Positions 18,792-20,757 of a DNA stretch of 20,757 bases are shown piece by piece. The notes below the pieces were generated by a model. That model was not told the origin of the DNA, did not search any database, and saw only the letters and a list, made by a program, of their open reading frames with translations. The translations under genes and the position numbers were made by a program. Each line of letters opens with the position of its first letter. Position 1 is the stretch's first letter. Origin of the DNA: Oscillospiraceae bacterium (GTDB lineage Bacteria > Bacillota > Clostridia > Oscillospirales > Oscillospiraceae). The stretch is from positions 1 through 20,757 of the forward strand of contig CACXHI010000182.1 of the NCBI GenBank assembly GCA_902767395.1, given 5' to 3'.

Positions 18792-20114
18792 ATGTTGAAG
18801 GTTCTGAAATTCGGCGGCTCGTCTATGGCCAGCGCCGCCCAATACGAGAAGGTCAAGGCCATTGTGGAGCAGGACGCAGCCCGCACGGTGGTGGTCGTGT
18901 CCGCCGCCGGAAAGCGCGGCAAGGACGATCACAAGATCACGGATCTGCTCTATCTCTGCCACGCCCACGTCCGGTACGGCGTCTCCTGCGACGCGGTGTT
19001 CGGTATGATCTGCCAGCGCTATCTGGAGATTCGTGACGCGCTGGGGCTGCAGACGGATCTGGAGTCCGAGCTGGCAGCCATTCGCACCGAGATGGAGAAC
19101 GGCATGTCCGAGGCGGCGCTGGCCTCTCGAGGCGAGTATCTCTCCGCTCGGCTGATGGCGGACTATCTGGGCTTCGACTTTGTGGACGCGACCGAATGGC
19201 TCCGCTTCCGCATGGACGGGAGCGTGGATCGGGAATGGTCCTACGCCGCCCTGCGCAAGCTGGCGGCGGGACGGAAGCTGGTGATCCCCGGCTTCTATGG
19301 GGCCATGGCGGACGGCAGCATCCGCACCTTCACCCGCGGCGGCTCCGATATCACCGGCGCACTGGCTGCCGCCGCGCTGGACGCGGACGTGTATGAAAAC
19401 TGGACGGACGTTTCCGGCATTCTGATGGCCGACCCGCGCATCGTGGAGGACCCGGAGCCGATCCCCCGCGTGACCTATTCCGAGCTGCGGGAGCTGAGCT
19501 ATCTGGGGGCGCAGGTGCTCCATGAGGACACCATCTTCCCCGTCGCAGAAAAGAATATCCCCCTGAATATCCGAAACACGAACGACCCGTCCCATCCGGG
19601 TACGCTGATTATGGAGCGGTTCGACGAGGATGCCGGCGGCGACGACGAGCGCCGCTTCATCACGGGCATTGCCGGGAAGAAGGACTACTCGGTAGTCTCC
19701 ATCTCCAAGCGGGGCCTGAGCTCCGAGGTCGGCGCCATCCGAAAGGTCTTTGAGATCTTCGAGACGCTGGGGCTGGCGGTGGAGTACACCCCCAACGGGA
19801 TCGACACCTTCTCGCTGGTCGTGTCCGGCTCCAAGCTCGAAAAGGTGCTGCACAGCGCGATTTCCCAGCTGGAGGAAAAGCTGGCGCCGGATCGCGTGGA
19901 GGTGACCAAGGATCTTGCAATCGTGGCAGCCGTGGGCCGCAGAATGGCCAACCGCCCCGAGATTCCGGGCCGCATCTTCACGGCGCTCGGACGGGAGGGC
20001 ATTCGCATTCGCCTGATTTCGCAGGGCCCCTGCGAGGTCAACGTCATCCTCGGCGTGGACGGCAAAGACTTCGCCGCCGCCGTGCGGGTGCTGTATGACA
20101 GCTTTGTAAAGTAA
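18792..20114 (+). CDS. Aspartate kinase
   Basis: Phosphorylates aspartate, the first step to lysine, diaminopimelate, threonine and methionine. The product is 440 aa and monofunctional. KFGGSSMA lies at the N-terminus (Lys6), with substrate and ATP-site motifs ASRGEYLSARLMA, TRGGSDITGALAAAAL and WTDVSGILMADPRIV. Tandem ACT domains follow from about residue 300 (YSVVSISKRGLSS, and VAAVGRRMANRPEIPGRIFTALG with IRLISQG), expected to bind an amino-acid inhibitor. The ATG at 18792 sits 7 nt after AAAGGAG; another ATG two codons upstream is too close to it. It is followed 16 nt later by asd, the next pathway step. The isozyme type (lysC, thrA-like or dapG) is not decided. Confidence 0.94.
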   Translation: MLKVLKFGGSSMASAAQYEKVKAIVEQDAARTVVVVSAAGKRGKDDHKITDLLYLCHAHVRYGVSCDAVFGMICQRYLEIRDALGLQTDLESELAAIRTEMENGMSEAALASRGEYLSARLMADYLGFDFVDATEWLRFRMDGSVDREWSYAALRKLAAGRKLVIPGFYGAMADGSIRTFTRGGSDITGALAAAALDADVYENWTDVSGILMADPRIVEDPEPIPRVTYSELRELSYLGAQVLHEDTIFPVAEKNIPLNIRNTNDPSHPGTLIMERFDEDAGGDDERRFITGIAGKKDYSVVSISKRGLSSEVGAIRKVFEIFETLGLAVEYTPNGIDTFSLVVSGSKLEKVLHSAISQLEEKLAPDRVEVTKDLAIVAAVGRRMANRPEIPGRIFTALGREGIRIRLISQGPCEVNVILGVDGKDFAAAVRVLYDSFVK

Positions 20115-20130
20115 AAATGGAGGGATTGCT

Positions 20131-20757
20131 ATGAAACTCTACAATGTGGGCATCCTCGGCGCCACGGGTTCTGTGGGCCGGGAAATGATGAAGGTTTTGC
20201 TGGAGCGGGAGTTCCCCGTCAATGAGCTGCGCCTTCTGGCCAGCGAGCGGAGCGCGGGCAAGGTCGTGGCATGGAACGGTAAGCCCATTCAGATCGAGCT
20301 TGCGACGGAGGATGCCTTCGAGGGCTTGGACGTCGTGCTCGGCGCGGCGGACAGCGAGGTGGCCCAGCGGCTTGCGCCCGCCATTGTCAAGGCCGGGGCC
20401 GTGTTCATCGACAACTCCTCCGCCTTCCGTCTGCGCGAGGACGTGCCCCTTGTCGTGCCCGAGGTCAACCCGGAGGACGTCAAGCGGCATCACGGGATCA
20501 TTTCCAATCCCAATTGCTCCACGATCATCGCCGTGACGGCGGTGAACGCCCTGCGGCAGCTCTCGCCCATCGTCTCAATGGTGGCCTCGACCTATCAGGC
20601 CGTTTCCGGCGCAGGCGCGGGCGGCCCGCTGGAGCTGAGCGAGCAGGTCAACGCACTGGCAAAGGGCCAGTCCGTCGAGCCGAAGGTCTTCCCCTATCAG
20701 ATCGCCTTCAACCTGATCCCCCAGATCGGCGGCGAGCAGGAGGCGGGCTACACCTCC
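20131..20757 (+). CDS. asd: Aspartate-semialdehyde dehydrogenase (5' part, cut by window edge)
   Basis: NADPH-dependent reduction of aspartyl phosphate to aspartate semialdehyde. The first 209 codons are present in an open frame to the last base; the family is about 330-360 aa, so the C-terminal third is missing only because the window ends. The N-terminal Rossmann motif is GILGATGSVGREM. FIDNSSAFR and VPEVNPEDV follow, then SNPNCSTI with nucleophile Cys129, and TYQAVSGAGAGG. The ribosome binding site is ATGGAGGGA, 6-7 nt before the ATG. It is probably cotranscribed with the aspartate kinase gene. Confidence 0.95.
   Translation, partial: MKLYNVGILGATGSVGREMMKVLLEREFPVNELRLLASERSAGKVVAWNGKPIQIELATEDAFEGLDVVLGAADSEVAQRLAPAIVKAGAVFIDNSSAFRLREDVPLVVPEVNPEDVKRHHGIISNPNCSTIIAVTAVNALRQLSPIVSMVASTYQAVSGAGAGGPLELSEQVNALAKGQSVEPKVFPYQIAFNLIPQIGGEQEAGYTS

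Overview
The window looks like a chromosomal segment of a high-GC, spore-forming member of the Clostridia, most likely a gut Oscillospiraceae/Ruminococcaceae-type organism. The basis is spoIIGA next to sigE, an NrdR/RarA/DUF951/DUF1934 gene set typical of Firmicutes, two ECF thiamine S-components, a CsaB-type enzyme, strong AGGAGG ribosome binding sites, and GC-rich coding DNA with shorter AT-rich gaps. This is inference from gene content. No rRNA, tRNA, CRISPR array, transposase or phage gene was seen.

Layout. 1-2100: a terminator of an upstream gene, then the mother-cell sporulation pair spoIIGA (pro-SigE protease) and sigE, followed by a repeat-rich gap. 2123-2840: a small AT-rich island with a divergent pair (a 72-aa helical protein and a 60-aa ribbon-helix-helix protein), bounded by palindromic and direct intergenic repeats. 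2874-5268: nrdR on the minus strand, divergent from a ThiT-like gene, then a second thiT under a TPP riboswitch. 5370-10476: a probable operon of a DUF3810 metalloprotease-like membrane protein, a YaeI-type phosphoesterase, msrA, a PLP enzyme of the Met gamma-lyase/aluminium-resistance family and cca, the last three translationally coupled by 4-nt overlaps. 10651-12204 (minus): rarA and DUF951. 12344-17146: nth, a small membrane protein, a glycosyltransferase-CsaB fusion and a membrane-anchored E2-like acyltransferase. 17233-20757: ddl-DUF1934, then aspartate kinase and asd (cut by the window edge), feeding the cell-wall precursors D-Ala-D-Ala and diaminopimelate.

The gene content is mostly housekeeping. 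The least explained signals lie between genes. Most of the longer gaps carry tracts of degenerate 7-nt tandem repeats in three sequence families, often starting at or overlapping a stop codon. A second class of GTAGGGACGAGC-like palindromes bounds the small RHH island and overlaps the cca stop codon. Within proteins, the notable points are a short SigE pro-sequence, a His-to-Glu change at the expected E2 catalytic position, a Trp-to-Tyr change in the thiamine pocket of one of two adjacent ThiT paralogues, and the GT-CsaB fusion.
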